Assembly: GCA_002869365.1 (NCBI GenBank) | Contig: PKTA01000012.1 | Location: forward strand, 1-42,295 | DNA: 42,295 nucleotides | DNA from: Marinilabiliales bacterium | Lineage (GTDB): Bacteria > Bacteroidota > Bacteroidia > Bacteroidales > F082 | Direction of reading: 5' to 3' | Position numbers and translations under genes: made by a program | Shown here: positions 25,115 to 33,984 of the stretch, piece after piece | Layout: each line of letters begins with the position of its first letter | Numbering within the stretch: position 1 is the first letter of the stretch | The notes under the pieces: generated by a model | The model's input: the letters and a program-made list of their open reading frames with translations, nothing else | What the model was told of the DNA's origin: nothing | Databases searched by the model: none

Positions 25115-25810
25115 TTACACAAGTTGTTTTAAAAAGTAGTCCCACAGAACATCTTTTGGTGGGTTAGCTGTTATTGAAATTTCTTCTTTACTAACAGGGT
25201 GAATAAAATTCAAATACCTTGCATGAAGGCTAATGGAGGCACCTGGATTACTTCTTGGAAAACCATATTTTAAATCACCTTTTATGGGGCAATTAATTGC
25301 AGACAATTGTGACCTGATTTGATGGTGACGTCCTGTTTTTAAATCTATTTCAAGCAAATAGTAATCATCGCTTTTTGCAATGAGTTGGTAATTTAATATT
25401 GCTTGTTTTGCCCCGGCAACCGGAGAAAAACCTGCAAATGATTTATTTTTCTTGGTATTCCTAACCATATAATGAGTTAAAGTCCCGGAAGGATATTTAG
25501 GCGAATTTTTTACTATTGCCCAATATGTTTTTTTCACCTCCCGTTCTCTTATCATAAGAGTAAGCCTGCTAAGGGCTTTGCTGGTTTTAGCAAACATAAC
25601 TGCTCCGCTAACAGGCCTGTCGAGACGATGGATAACACCGCTGAAAACATTTCCGGGTTTATCGTATTTCTCTTTAATATAAGATCTCACATCTTCTACT
25701 AAAGGTATGTCACCGGTTTTGTCGCCCTGTACAATTTCTGAAGGCAACTTATTAATCACTATTATGTGATTGTCTTCGTAGAGTATTCTTTGTGAAACAG
25801 GAGTAAACAT
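25115..25810 (-). CDS. RluA-family pseudouridine synthase
   Basis: Isomerises specific uridines in rRNA or tRNA. The 231 residues form the catalytic domain only, without an N-terminal S4 domain. Motif II GVIHRLDRPVSGAVMFAKT carries the catalytic Asp; YEDNHIIVINKLPSEIVQ (motif I) precedes it and KTGRHHQIRSQLS (motif III) follows, with SLHARYLNFIHP near the end. The exact target is not readable from sequence. It starts 17 bp after panB on the same strand and is probably in its operon. Confidence 0.93.
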   Translation of the reverse strand: MFTPVSQRILYEDNHIIVINKLPSEIVQGDKTGDIPLVEDVRSYIKEKYDKPGNVFSGVIHRLDRPVSGAVMFAKTSKALSRLTLMIREREVKKTYWAIVKNSPKYPSGTLTHYMVRNTKKNKSFAGFSPVAGAKQAILNYQLIAKSDDYYLLEIDLKTGRHHQIRSQLSAINCPIKGDLKYGFPRSNPGASISLHARYLNFIHPVSKEEISITANPPKDVLWDYFLKQLV

Positions 25811-25827
25811 AATAATTAAACAAATAC

Positions 25828-26643
25828 TTAATATTCCTCTTTGCTGTTTGGAAAATCAATTGATTTTACGTCAGCAATATATTTATGAAAGGCTGTAATA
25901 ATGGTGTCGTGAAGATTTTCATAGCGACGTAAAAAGCGTGGGGAAAAATCTACATTTATGCCAAGCATATCATGTAAAACCAATACCTGCCCATCAACGC
26001 CATTTCCTGCTCCTATTCCAATTGTTGGGATTTTAACGCTATCAGTAACTTCCTTGGCAAGAGTTGCAGGAATTTTTTCCAATACTATTCCAAAGCATCC
26101 AGCCTTTTCAAGAAGCAATGCGTCCTGACGCAATTTGTTGGCTTCTTCTTCCTCAGTTGCCCTAACAACATAGGTTCCGAATTTGTTAATTGATTGTGGT
26201 GTTAAACCCAAATGACCAATAATTGGAATACCTGCTGAGAGAATTCTGTCAACAGATTCGATAATCTCAGATCCTCCTTCCATTTTTATTGCATTGGCTC
26301 CACTTTCTTTCATAATTCTGATTGCTGAATTTAAAGCTTCTCTCGAATTTCCCTGATAAGAACCAAAGGGCAAATCAACAACCACAAGTGCTCTGCTAAC
26401 ACCTCTCATTACAGAAGATGCGTGATAAATCATTTGATCCAGAGTAATTGGAAGAGTTGTGTTATAACCAGCCATAACGTTTGAGGCAGAATCACCTACC
26501 AATATAACATCAATACCTGCTTTGTCCAATAATTTAGCCATCGAATAATCGTAACCCGTAAGCATTGAAATTTTTTCGCCTTTCAACTTCATCTCTTGCA
26601 AAACGTGAGTCGTAATCTTTGGCAATTCTCTTGATGAATACAT
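25828..26643 (-). CDS. panB: 3-methyl-2-oxobutanoate hydroxymethyltransferase
   Basis: First committed step of pantothenate synthesis: adds a hydroxymethyl group from methylene-THF to 2-oxoisovalerate, giving ketopantoate. The 271-residue TIM barrel has [31 protein letters not shown] (metal Asp), [26 protein letters not shown], the catalytic Glu in [11 protein letters not shown] and [20 protein letters not shown]. The frame could open two codons earlier with TTG, but ATG at 26643 is the natural start. A perfect -7 lies 22 nt upstream. panC and panD are not nearby. Confidence 0.96.
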   Translation of the reverse strand: MYSSRELPKITTHVLQEMKLKGEKISMLTGYDYSMAKLLDKAGIDVILVGDSASNVMAGYNTTLPITLDQMIYHASSVMRGVSRALVVVDLPFGSYQGNSREALNSAIRIMKESGANAIKMEGGSEIIESVDRILSAGIPIIGHLGLTPQSINKFGTYVVRATEEEEANKLRQDALLLEKAGCFGIVLEKIPATLAKEVTDSVKIPTIGIGAGNGVDGQVLVLHDMLGINVDFSPRFLRRYENLHDTIITAFHKYIADVKSIDFPNSKEEY

Positions 26644-26665
26644 AATCAATAATTTATTTCTGCGA

Positions 26666-26673
26666 CAAAAGTA
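26666..26673 (-). promoter_or_regulatory. -7 element TACTTTTG of panB
   Basis: Perfect TAnnTTTG on the minus strand, 22 nt before the panB ATG. Confidence 0.5.
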
Positions 26674-26770
26674 TTAAAATCATTAACAAAGAAGGAGAAT
26701 TTTTAATTTTGCTTTAATGCTTTTATTGAAACCTTGAAAAAATCAAACAATTATGCTATGGATTTTATAA

Positions 26771-26778
26771 TAAATTTG
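26771..26778 (+). promoter_or_regulatory. -7 element TAAATTTG of the TonB receptor gene
   Basis: Perfect TAnnTTTG, 36 nt before the ATG at 26815. A second perfect match (TAATTTTG, 26704-26711) lies about 100 nt upstream of the ATG and could be an alternative. Confidence 0.45.
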
Positions 26779-26814
26779 CCGTTTTTAAGTTTTTGATTGA
26801 ACAGAGACCAAAAT

Positions 26815-29352
26815 ATGAAGTTCAGTATTTTTTTAAGATTTATAATATTATCCATTTTTTTTCTCCCTGTGCTTCTTTATGCTCAAACAGCAAGGGTGGA
26901 AGGTTATGTTTCAGATAGTTCGACAAATAAGTCGATTGATTTGGCTAATATCGCAATTTTGGGAGAAAGGGGAGGGACTACTTCCGACCCCAATGGTTTT
27001 TTCTCTTTGAAAGTTCCTGCCGGAAAGGAAATTATTTTAGCAGTAAGTTTTATTGGCTTTCATGATAAACAAATCAAGTTAAACTTAAAAGATGGAGAAT
27101 TAAAGAAGTTAAGTTTTGTGCTTCAACCCATGACTACCAATTTACCTGGTTTTGAGGTAAGAGATGAGCGGCTTCGCACTGAGAGTCTGGTGAGGCTAAA
27201 TCCTAAAGATGCTTCTCTGGCGCCTTCAATTTCGGGAGGTTTAGAAGCGGTTATTAAAACTTTGCCCGGAGTTTCCTCAAATAATGAAATGAGTTCTCAG
27301 TATTCCGTACGTGGGGGTAATTTCGACGAGAACCTAATTTATGTTAATGATATTGAAATCTACCGACCCTTTTTGGTTAGTTCTGGAGAGCAGGAAGGTT
27401 TGAGTTTTATTAATCCAGCTTTAGTATCGTCTGTACTTTTTTCGGCTGGAGGCTTTGGAGCAGAATATGGCGATAAAATGTCGTCGGTTCTCGACGTAAA
27501 ATATAAAACCCCTACAGAGTTTGGAGGTTCGATAGCATTAAGTTTGCTTGGAGCAGAAGTTTCTTTGGAAGGCATAAACAAAAAGAAAAATTTTACTTAT
27601 TTAGTTGGTGCCCGATATAAAACTAACCAATATATTTTAAATAATCTTGAAACGGAAGGTAATTATAAACCTCGTTTTATTGATGTGCAAGCACTTTTAA
27701 ATCACAAAATAAGTGATAAATGGGATCTTTCGTTTTTAGCTTATTATTCTGAGAATAAATATAAAGTTGTTCCAACAAGCAGAGAAACAGATTTTGGAAC
27801 ATTTCAACAGGCCTTTCGTTTTAAAGTTTATTTCGATGGAAATGAAATTGATGATTATGAAATGGGTCAGGGAGCCTTAACTCTTTCTTTTAAACCAAAT
27901 GCCATAACAAATTTAAAATTGATTGCTTCGGCATTTACAACCAATGAGTCGGAAACATATGATATACAAGGACAGTATTGGATAGGTCAACTTGAAAATA
28001 GTTTAGGTAGTGATGAATTTGGAGATGTTGTTGAACAACAGGGAGTTGGAACTTTTCTCGAACATGCCAGGAACAGGTTTAAAGCTACAGTATTTTCCTT
28101 TCAGCATAAAGGTAGCAGGGCAGGAGAAAAATCATTTCTTAAGTGGGGAATAAAATTTGATCATCAAATTATTGAAGATAGAATTAGAGAATGGGAAATG
28201 ATAGACTCTGCAGGTTATTCTTTGCCACATTCCACTGATGATCCAGGCAGTCAAAATCCTTATCGTCCAGATTTTAATATCAATTATTTTGTAAAGGGTA
28301 GTAATAATTTATCCATAAACAGAATGTCGGCTTTTATATCTGATCAATGGGTATTCGATTTAAAGAACAAAGACAATATTACTTTAACAGCAGGAGTTCG
28401 CTCATATTTTTGGGATTACAACGATGAACTTTTGTTTATGCCCAGATTAAATTTAGCGTATAAGCCCTATAAAAAGCAAAATGTGGTATTTCGATTTTCC
28501 ACTGGATTGTATTATCAACCACCATTTTACAGGGAGATGCGTAATTTGGATGGTAGTTTAAATCCAAATATAAAATCACAAAAGTCGATTCACTTTATAC
28601 TTGGAAGTGATTACCGTTTTCAGGCCTGGAACAGACCCTTTATTTTTACAACGGAACTATATTATAAATATTTAGATAATTTAATCCCATATGTTGTTGA
28701 TAATGTGAGAATAAGATATTATGCCGATCAGTTAGCCAAAGGATATGCTGCTGGTATCGACTTAAAAGTTTATGGAGAATTTGTTAAGGGAGTGGATAGT
28801 TGGATTAGTTTATCCTTAATGAAAACTCAGGAAGATATTTATGACGATTATTATTTCAATTATTTCAATGAAGATGGTGATTTAATAGGTTCGGGAATTA
28901 ATATTGGAGGTTCTGCAAGTGATAGTACCAGGGTTGAGCCGGGATATCTTGACAGGCCAAGCGATCAGAGAATTAACTTTTCGGTTTTTTTCCAGGATTA
29001 TATTCCCGGTCAGCCATATGTGAAAATGCATTTACGTTTAGTTTATGGTACCGGACTTTCATTTGGCCCTCCCAAATCAGAAAGATATCAGCAAACATTA
29101 CGCATGCCTGATTACCGTCGGGTTGACATCGGGTTTTCATATGAATTTATTAATCAGAGAACTACCATGGGCCCCAAAAATCCATTACGCAATGTTAAAG
29201 GTATGACGGTCAGTTTGGAGGTGTTTAACCTACTACAAATTTATAATACAATATCTTATGTATGGATAAAGGATATAAATAATACGCAGTATGCTGTCCC
29301 TAATTATTTAACGCCCAGGCTTTTAAATTTAAAGTTGACAGCTAATTTCTAA
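26815..29352 (+). CDS. TonB-dependent receptor with carboxypeptidase-regulatory-like domain
   Basis: Outer membrane active transporter, substrate unknown. The 845 residues comprise a signal peptide (1-~24, ending LLYAQ), an N-terminal CarboxypepD_reg-like beta-sandwich (about 27-110, VEGYVSDSSTNKSIDLANIAILGERGGTTSDPNG), the plug (about 115-230, with LPGVSSNNEMSSQYSVRGGNFDENLIYVNDIEIYRP and GGFGAEYGDKMSSVLDVKYK), then a long barrel ending in LKLTANF with a terminal Phe. No SusD partner is adjacent, so it is not a typical glycan utilisation pair. I chose ATG at 26815 over the in-frame TTG at 26797 because the signal peptide begins there. Confidence 0.93.
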   Translation: MKFSIFLRFIILSIFFLPVLLYAQTARVEGYVSDSSTNKSIDLANIAILGERGGTTSDPNGFFSLKVPAGKEIILAVSFIGFHDKQIKLNLKDGELKKLSFVLQPMTTNLPGFEVRDERLRTESLVRLNPKDASLAPSISGGLEAVIKTLPGVSSNNEMSSQYSVRGGNFDENLIYVNDIEIYRPFLVSSGEQEGLSFINPALVSSVLFSAGGFGAEYGDKMSSVLDVKYKTPTEFGGSIALSLLGAEVSLEGINKKKNFTYLVGARYKTNQYILNNLETEGNYKPRFIDVQALLNHKISDKWDLSFLAYYSENKYKVVPTSRETDFGTFQQAFRFKVYFDGNEIDDYEMGQGALTLSFKPNAITNLKLIASAFTTNESETYDIQGQYWIGQLENSLGSDEFGDVVEQQGVGTFLEHARNRFKATVFSFQHKGSRAGEKSFLKWGIKFDHQIIEDRIREWEMIDSAGYSLPHSTDDPGSQNPYRPDFNINYFVKGSNNLSINRMSAFISDQWVFDLKNKDNITLTAGVRSYFWDYNDELLFMPRLNLAYKPYKKQNVVFRFSTGLYYQPPFYREMRNLDGSLNPNIKSQKSIHFILGSDYRFQAWNRPFIFTTELYYKYLDNLIPYVVDNVRIRYYADQLAKGYAAGIDLKVYGEFVKGVDSWISLSLMKTQEDIYDDYYFNYFNEDGDLIGSGINIGGSASDSTRVEPGYLDRPSDQRINFSVFFQDYIPGQPYVKMHLRLVYGTGLSFGPPKSERYQQTLRMPDYRRVDIGFSYEFINQRTTMGPKNPLRNVKGMTVSLEVFNLLQIYNTISYVWIKDINNTQYAVPNYLTPRLLNLKLTANF

Positions 29353-29369
29353 AAAATATTTAACAAACC

Positions 29370-32153
29370 TTACTTTACTAAAGTAAGGGTACCCGTATCT
29401 TTATGAGATTCACTATAAGGTCCTTCGGCCCGGAATTGATAAAATACTTTCCAAACATAAACTCCCATTGGAGCATCATTGCCATTTATTTTTCCATCCC
29501 ATTTTTCATATTGATTGTTGGAATTAAATATTAACTGACCCCATCTGTTGAATATGTTAATCTCAAAAAAATCAATTTCCCCATTAGCAACAACACCAAA
29601 TTCATCATTTTTCCCATCACCATTTGGTGAAAAAGCATTGGGAACCGCAAATATGAAGTCCTCTGTAATCTTTACTGAAACACTGGAACATTCGGTTTCT
29701 CCACATTGATTTTGATATTTTACATAATAATTTGTTGTTTTCTTAGGGCGGAAAATTTCCAAAGGGTTAGAGTTCCCAATATAATCACCGCCACATGAAT
29801 CGCTACTCCAGATTATTTCTGTTCCACTACCCCCAAACGCTTCTAAACTTATGTCTACTTCATCTAAAACATTAAGTGAGTCGGGTGTTGCAATTACCTG
29901 ATCAGGCATAAGGGGGAGAGGGTTAATTGTAATTACAGACGAAGTTAAACTCAAAGACGGGTAAAATCCTAAATCGTTTCTTATTATAGACGAGTTAGAA
30001 AAACTTACATCAGTCTGCCCGTCTGCTAGAGCTAAAAAATTAATATTAAAAATGTTTCCATCAGGAATACTTACGCCCATATCGCTGCTCCAATTAAAAT
30101 ATATAGTGTCGTTAGAATTTGTAAACTCTAAATCTGATATTTCATTGTTAATATTAGTGATATCAATAAATTCAAGTTTACTTTTATTATAAGTTGCTAT
30201 AAAGTGCAAACTATCAATGTCGATAAAGTTATTAATATCAAATGCTAACGAAATAGTTTGTTGTTCACAAACTGTGTTGTCATTTATTCCACCAATAACA
30301 TCGGGTGCCATAACTACATTGAGCAAAGCATTATCACTGTAAATTGGCGAACATTCTCCATCTAAAAAACATCTGTATAAATATGAATCCATATCAACGC
30401 TTGCGTCGTTAATGGTTAGAGTGTTGGTTGTTGTGCCACTATAAGTTGAATTATCAGTAATATCAATCCAATTAATTCCATTATCCGTACTTAGTTGCCA
30501 TTGAAATGAGAGATTATTAAGTCCGTCAACTTTATAAACAGCAGTTTCTCCTGCTTCAATTAATGTGTAGGATGGATTTAATGTTATTTCTACCAAATGC
30601 AAAACAACAATTTTTATACTCTGAGGAGGCAGGGTTGAAAACCCATCAGTAACTTCCACAAAATAAGTTGTATTTTCTGCTGGTTGCACGTTAACCACAG
30701 ATTCACTTCCACTATGATTAAAGCCTGGGGGGTCTGAGGTCCAGGTAGATGTATAGTTACCAGAACCTCCGTCAATCTGTATCTCAATATCGCTCGATTC
30801 ACCCAAACAAATTGTGTCGGGCAATGCCTCCAATGATAAAATTGTTAATGGGCCTCCTGCAATATTAATAGTTAAAGTGTCGTAACTGCTACAAAGAGAA
30901 CTCCCATCGGTAACAGTAAAAGTAAATAGGGTGGTGTTTTCCAGGATAACAGTTTCAGGATCTGTAATATTGGGGTCTTGAAGCATATTATTGGGTGTCC
31001 ATTCAAAATTTAATGGTCCCGGATTTCCATCCATATATCCATGTAAAACTGTAGTTGTACCATAAGGTATTGATGTAGCATCGGCTGTAAGTTGTGAAAC
31101 AGGACTTTGCTTAACATTTATTGATTGGGAAGTTAATGCCGATTCGCAACCTTCCTCAACCATAAGGCTTATCGTTTTTAAGCCTGCAGTATTCCAAGTC
31201 AATTCATAAGGCCCCTGGCCACTACCATTAAGTACATTAGCACTTCCAAAACCCCAATTATAGATTGCTGTTAGGGATGCAGTGCCAGTATATGTTAAAA
31301 TTGCAGTGTCAACTGAACAAATTTCAGCAGGTAATTCAAATGTTGAAGTTGGTATATCTCTGACATTTACCACACAATCGTCGTAAAAATAACTTACTGC
31401 ATTAAAATTTATATCATCCAGAGCAAAATCATTTCCAGAGTTTGCAGTATTCTGGTTTATAATACTAATTGTAGCAGTTGTTGAACTTCCTGAATCCCAG
31501 GTTTCAAAAAATCTTGTCCAGGCGCAGGTAAAGTTACTCGCAGTAAAGGGTGCACCCAATAAATTACCATTAATTCTAAATTGTAATATAGCTGGGCTTG
31601 AGGCTACCAAACTAGTTACCCAAGTTGAAAATTCATATTCTGTATTAGGGGTTATTCCTGTAATTGTTTCACTCCAAACAACCACGTTTGGTTGACCAGC
31701 ACCGTTGACGGCCATATAATTACCAGTAGTAGTTGTATGGTCGTTACAAGGAGAGAAGTTGTTATGGTTAAAACTGGCATCGGGGGTAATTGCATAAGTG
31801 CCTTCACCCCATAGTCCATTAGCCCCGGGGCTGTAGGTATATTCGCTAGTAAATCCCGTGTTCCCATCTTCAAAATCTCCGTTTATAACCTGATTAGTCA
31901 AACTTACAGATCTGGCTTCAAGAGTGTAAACTGTTGTATCGGTTGGAGTTACTGTAGGTGTTAAAATATTGGGGTTACTAATTGATGGATCATTGGGAAC
32001 GGAGGTCCAGGTATAAGAATACATTCCGGGGCCACTGCCCTCCAATACAACCGATTGTCCAATACAAATAGTTGTATCGGGACCAGCATCGATTTGTGAA
32101 TATGCAGAAAATACAAATAATACAAAGACTATAAAGATGCAAAACTTTTTCAT
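29370..32153 (-). CDS. T9SS type B surface protein with gliding-associated C-terminal domain
   Basis: The 927-residue product has a signal peptide (1-~19, KKFCIFIVFVLFVFSAYSQ) and a type B sorting domain (about 835-927) with VPNAFSPNGDGKNDEFGV, FNRWGQLIF, WDGKINGNDAPMGVYVWKV. Between them: PKD/Ig-like repeats (IDAGPDTTICIGQSVVLEGSG and others), a carbohydrate-binding-like module (about 85-230, VINGDFEDGNTGF), an Ig-like domain (about 526-615), and a cohesin-like segment (about 620-742) with ISLAFDINNF, FIATYNKSKLEFIDI and FNINFLALADGQTDVSF. The ATG at 32153 is preferred over the longer frame because it begins the signal peptide. Possible adhesin or surface scaffold; no enzyme domain. Confidence 0.88.
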   Translation of the reverse strand: MKKFCIFIVFVLFVFSAYSQIDAGPDTTICIGQSVVLEGSGPGMYSYTWTSVPNDPSISNPNILTPTVTPTDTTVYTLEARSVSLTNQVINGDFEDGNTGFTSEYTYSPGANGLWGEGTYAITPDASFNHNNFSPCNDHTTTTGNYMAVNGAGQPNVVVWSETITGITPNTEYEFSTWVTSLVASSPAILQFRINGNLLGAPFTASNFTCAWTRFFETWDSGSSTTATISIINQNTANSGNDFALDDINFNAVSYFYDDCVVNVRDIPTSTFELPAEICSVDTAILTYTGTASLTAIYNWGFGSANVLNGSGQGPYELTWNTAGLKTISLMVEEGCESALTSQSINVKQSPVSQLTADATSIPYGTTTVLHGYMDGNPGPLNFEWTPNNMLQDPNITDPETVILENTTLFTFTVTDGSSLCSSYDTLTINIAGGPLTILSLEALPDTICLGESSDIEIQIDGGSGNYTSTWTSDPPGFNHSGSESVVNVQPAENTTYFVEVTDGFSTLPPQSIKIVVLHLVEITLNPSYTLIEAGETAVYKVDGLNNLSFQWQLSTDNGINWIDITDNSTYSGTTTNTLTINDASVDMDSYLYRCFLDGECSPIYSDNALLNVVMAPDVIGGINDNTVCEQQTISLAFDINNFIDIDSLHFIATYNKSKLEFIDITNINNEISDLEFTNSNDTIYFNWSSDMGVSIPDGNIFNINFLALADGQTDVSFSNSSIIRNDLGFYPSLSLTSSVITINPLPLMPDQVIATPDSLNVLDEVDISLEAFGGSGTEIIWSSDSCGGDYIGNSNPLEIFRPKKTTNYYVKYQNQCGETECSSVSVKITEDFIFAVPNAFSPNGDGKNDEFGVVANGEIDFFEINIFNRWGQLIFNSNNQYEKWDGKINGNDAPMGVYVWKVFYQFRAEGPYSESHKDTGTLTLVK

Positions 32154-32220
32154 ATATTTGGTTTCGAGCCACGAAAATAGTGAAATTATTTTCGTGCCAA
32201 TAAACAAGACAAAGTATTTT
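32154..32220 (-). promoter_or_regulatory. inverted repeat over a promoter-like site before the T9SS type B gene
   Basis: CACGAAAATA (32170-32179) and TATTTTCGTG (32187-32196) form a perfect 10-bp inverted repeat with a 7-nt centre. On the minus strand one arm overlaps a 7/8 match to the -7 element (TATTTTCG), with a TTG 18 bp upstream. No T-run follows, so it looks more like an operator than a terminator for pntB. Confidence 0.45.
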
Positions 32221-33642
32221 CTACAGTTCCTTTATTTCATTTACCAAAGCCTGTATACTATCCTTTGCATTACCAAAAAGCATTCGTGTTTTATCGTTGA
32301 AAAACAAGAAATTCTCTATTCCTGCATAACCTTTACCCATGCCACGCTTCATGACAATAATATTTTTCGATTCATGTGCTTTAATAATAGGCATCCCATA
32401 AATAGGACTTGAAGGATCATCATTGGCAGCAGGATTTACAACATCATTAGCTCCTATTACAACTGTTACATCTGTATTTGGCATATTTGGATTTATGCTA
32501 TCCATTTCAACTAGTTTTGTATATGGAACATCTGCCTCTGCAAGAAGAACATTCATATGTCCCGGCATTCTTCCAGCAACGGGGTGAATTGCAAATTTTA
32601 CATCCACACCTTTGGCTTCCAAAAGTTTAACCAAATCGTTGCAAGCGTATTGTGCCTGTGCTACAGCAAGTCCGTATCCTGGAACAATTACCACAGACTG
32701 AGAATAACTGAGTAGTACCGATGCATCGCTAAGAGTAATTTCTTTAATATTTCCATGTTCTTGTCCTATTGCAGCGCCTCCACCACCGAAAGATCCGATT
32801 ATCACATTCAGTAACGAGCGGTTCATGGCTTTTGTCATCAGGATAGTTAAAATAGAGCCGGCAGAACCAACAAATATTCCACCCAATATCATTGCCTGGT
32901 TGTGGTAAATGAATCCTGCCATGGCGGCAGCAATTCCGGTTAGAGAGTTTAGTAATGATATTACTACAGGCATATCTGCACCTCCAATTGGCATAACAAA
33001 CATAACACCATAGATTATGGCAATTGCCAATAGTGCATATGCCAGTAAAGTTTGGGTTGATTGATCAATATCGAAAGCTAACAAATATACCATCAAGGCA
33101 ATTGTAATCAGCATTAATGCCATATTGAAATATTTCACCCAACCGGCAAAAATGTCGCCAACTTTTCCATCCAGTTTTCCATAAGCAATCATCGACCCTG
33201 AGAAGGCGATGGCACCAATTACTAATCCCAATAATGTAACTAAAGCACTGTCGTTGCTGGGGTTTGAGTACTCCATGAGAGCCACTAAAGCAGAGGCTGC
33301 ACCCCCGGTAGCATTGAAAAATGATACCAACTGAGGCATGGCTGTCATTTTGATTTTTTTTGCTATCAGTGTGCCCATAATAGAACCAAAAACTATTGCA
33401 AAAACAATTATTATTATATTGTTAAGTCCTATTGTGCTGCCGTCCTCACCACGATGGAGAAAGAGGGTAGTTATCATTGCTAAGCCCATTCCTCCTGCAG
33501 CCCACAGGTTTCCTTTTCTGGCTGATTCGGGATGACTCATTAATTTCAATCCAATTACAAATAAGATGGCTGCTACTAAATAACTTATTTCCAACCATAC
33601 GTCACCACTTGTAACTCCTAAATCTTGTAAACTTGTATTCAT
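32221..33642 (-). CDS. pntB: NAD(P) transhydrogenase subunit beta
   Basis: Membrane and NADP-binding part of the proton-translocating transhydrogenase, which uses the proton gradient to drive hydride transfer from NADH to NADP. The 473 residues have about nine hydrophobic segments (1-~290), among them FNATGGAASALVALMEYS, then the dIII NADP domain with VVIVPGYGLAVAQAQYAC, FAIHPVAGRMPGHMNVLLAEADVPY, VVIGANDVVNPAA and KRGMGKGYAGIEN, all family hallmarks. It starts 2 bp after the pntA2 stop, indicating tight coupling. Confidence 0.97.
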   Translation of the reverse strand: MNTSLQDLGVTSGDVWLEISYLVAAILFVIGLKLMSHPESARKGNLWAAGGMGLAMITTLFLHRGEDGSTIGLNNIIIIVFAIVFGSIMGTLIAKKIKMTAMPQLVSFFNATGGAASALVALMEYSNPSNDSALVTLLGLVIGAIAFSGSMIAYGKLDGKVGDIFAGWVKYFNMALMLITIALMVYLLAFDIDQSTQTLLAYALLAIAIIYGVMFVMPIGGADMPVVISLLNSLTGIAAAMAGFIYHNQAMILGGIFVGSAGSILTILMTKAMNRSLLNVIIGSFGGGGAAIGQEHGNIKEITLSDASVLLSYSQSVVIVPGYGLAVAQAQYACNDLVKLLEAKGVDVKFAIHPVAGRMPGHMNVLLAEADVPYTKLVEMDSINPNMPNTDVTVVIGANDVVNPAANDDPSSPIYGMPIIKAHESKNIIVMKRGMGKGYAGIENFLFFNDKTRMLFGNAKDSIQALVNEIKEL

Positions 33643-33644
33643 AG

Positions 33645-33962
33645 CTATTTCTTCTTTTTCTTTTTAAACATTTCAAGCATGCGGTCGGTAACCACAAATC
33701 CTCCAACAACGTTAAGCGTACCAAATATTACCGCTAAAATTCCGAGTATTAAATTCAGACTAATTCCATTCAAATGGGTATGCCCCAGCAGAATAATGCC
33801 TCCTATAATAATTACTCCGGATATTGCATTAGCACCCGACATTAATGGGGTATGCAATACGGAAGGTACATTTGAGATAACTTCAACACCCAGAAAAATT
33901 GAAAGGGCTATGATGAAAATCACCTCCTTATTTTGATAGAAATAAACAAGAAAATCTTCCAT
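33645..33962 (-). CDS. NAD(P) transhydrogenase subunit alpha 2 (membrane part)
   Basis: The 105-residue product carries the three or four transmembrane helices that form the C-terminal part of PntA in E. coli but are a separate chain in the three-subunit enzyme. It has VEVISNVPSVLHTPLMSGANAISGVIIIGG, the family signature, and a second motif near GFVVTDRMLEMFKKKKKK, whose Lys-rich tail faces the cytoplasm. It lies between pntA1 (22 bp) and pntB (2 bp) in one operon. Confidence 0.95.
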   Translation of the reverse strand: MEDFLVYFYQNKEVIFIIALSIFLGVEVISNVPSVLHTPLMSGANAISGVIIIGGIILLGHTHLNGISLNLILGILAVIFGTLNVVGGFVVTDRMLEMFKKKKKK

Positions 33963-33984
33963 TTTATTTATAATTTTTGAATTA

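Noticed and set aside
26704-26711. Second perfect TAnnTTTG upstream of the TonB receptor
   Set aside because: It lies about 100 nt from the ATG in very AT-rich DNA and the element at 26771 is better placed; kept only as an alternative.
32137-32412. Plus-strand open frame across the start of the T9SS type B gene and the end of pntB
   Set aside because: It overlaps two solid genes on the other strand and its translation has no recognisable features.
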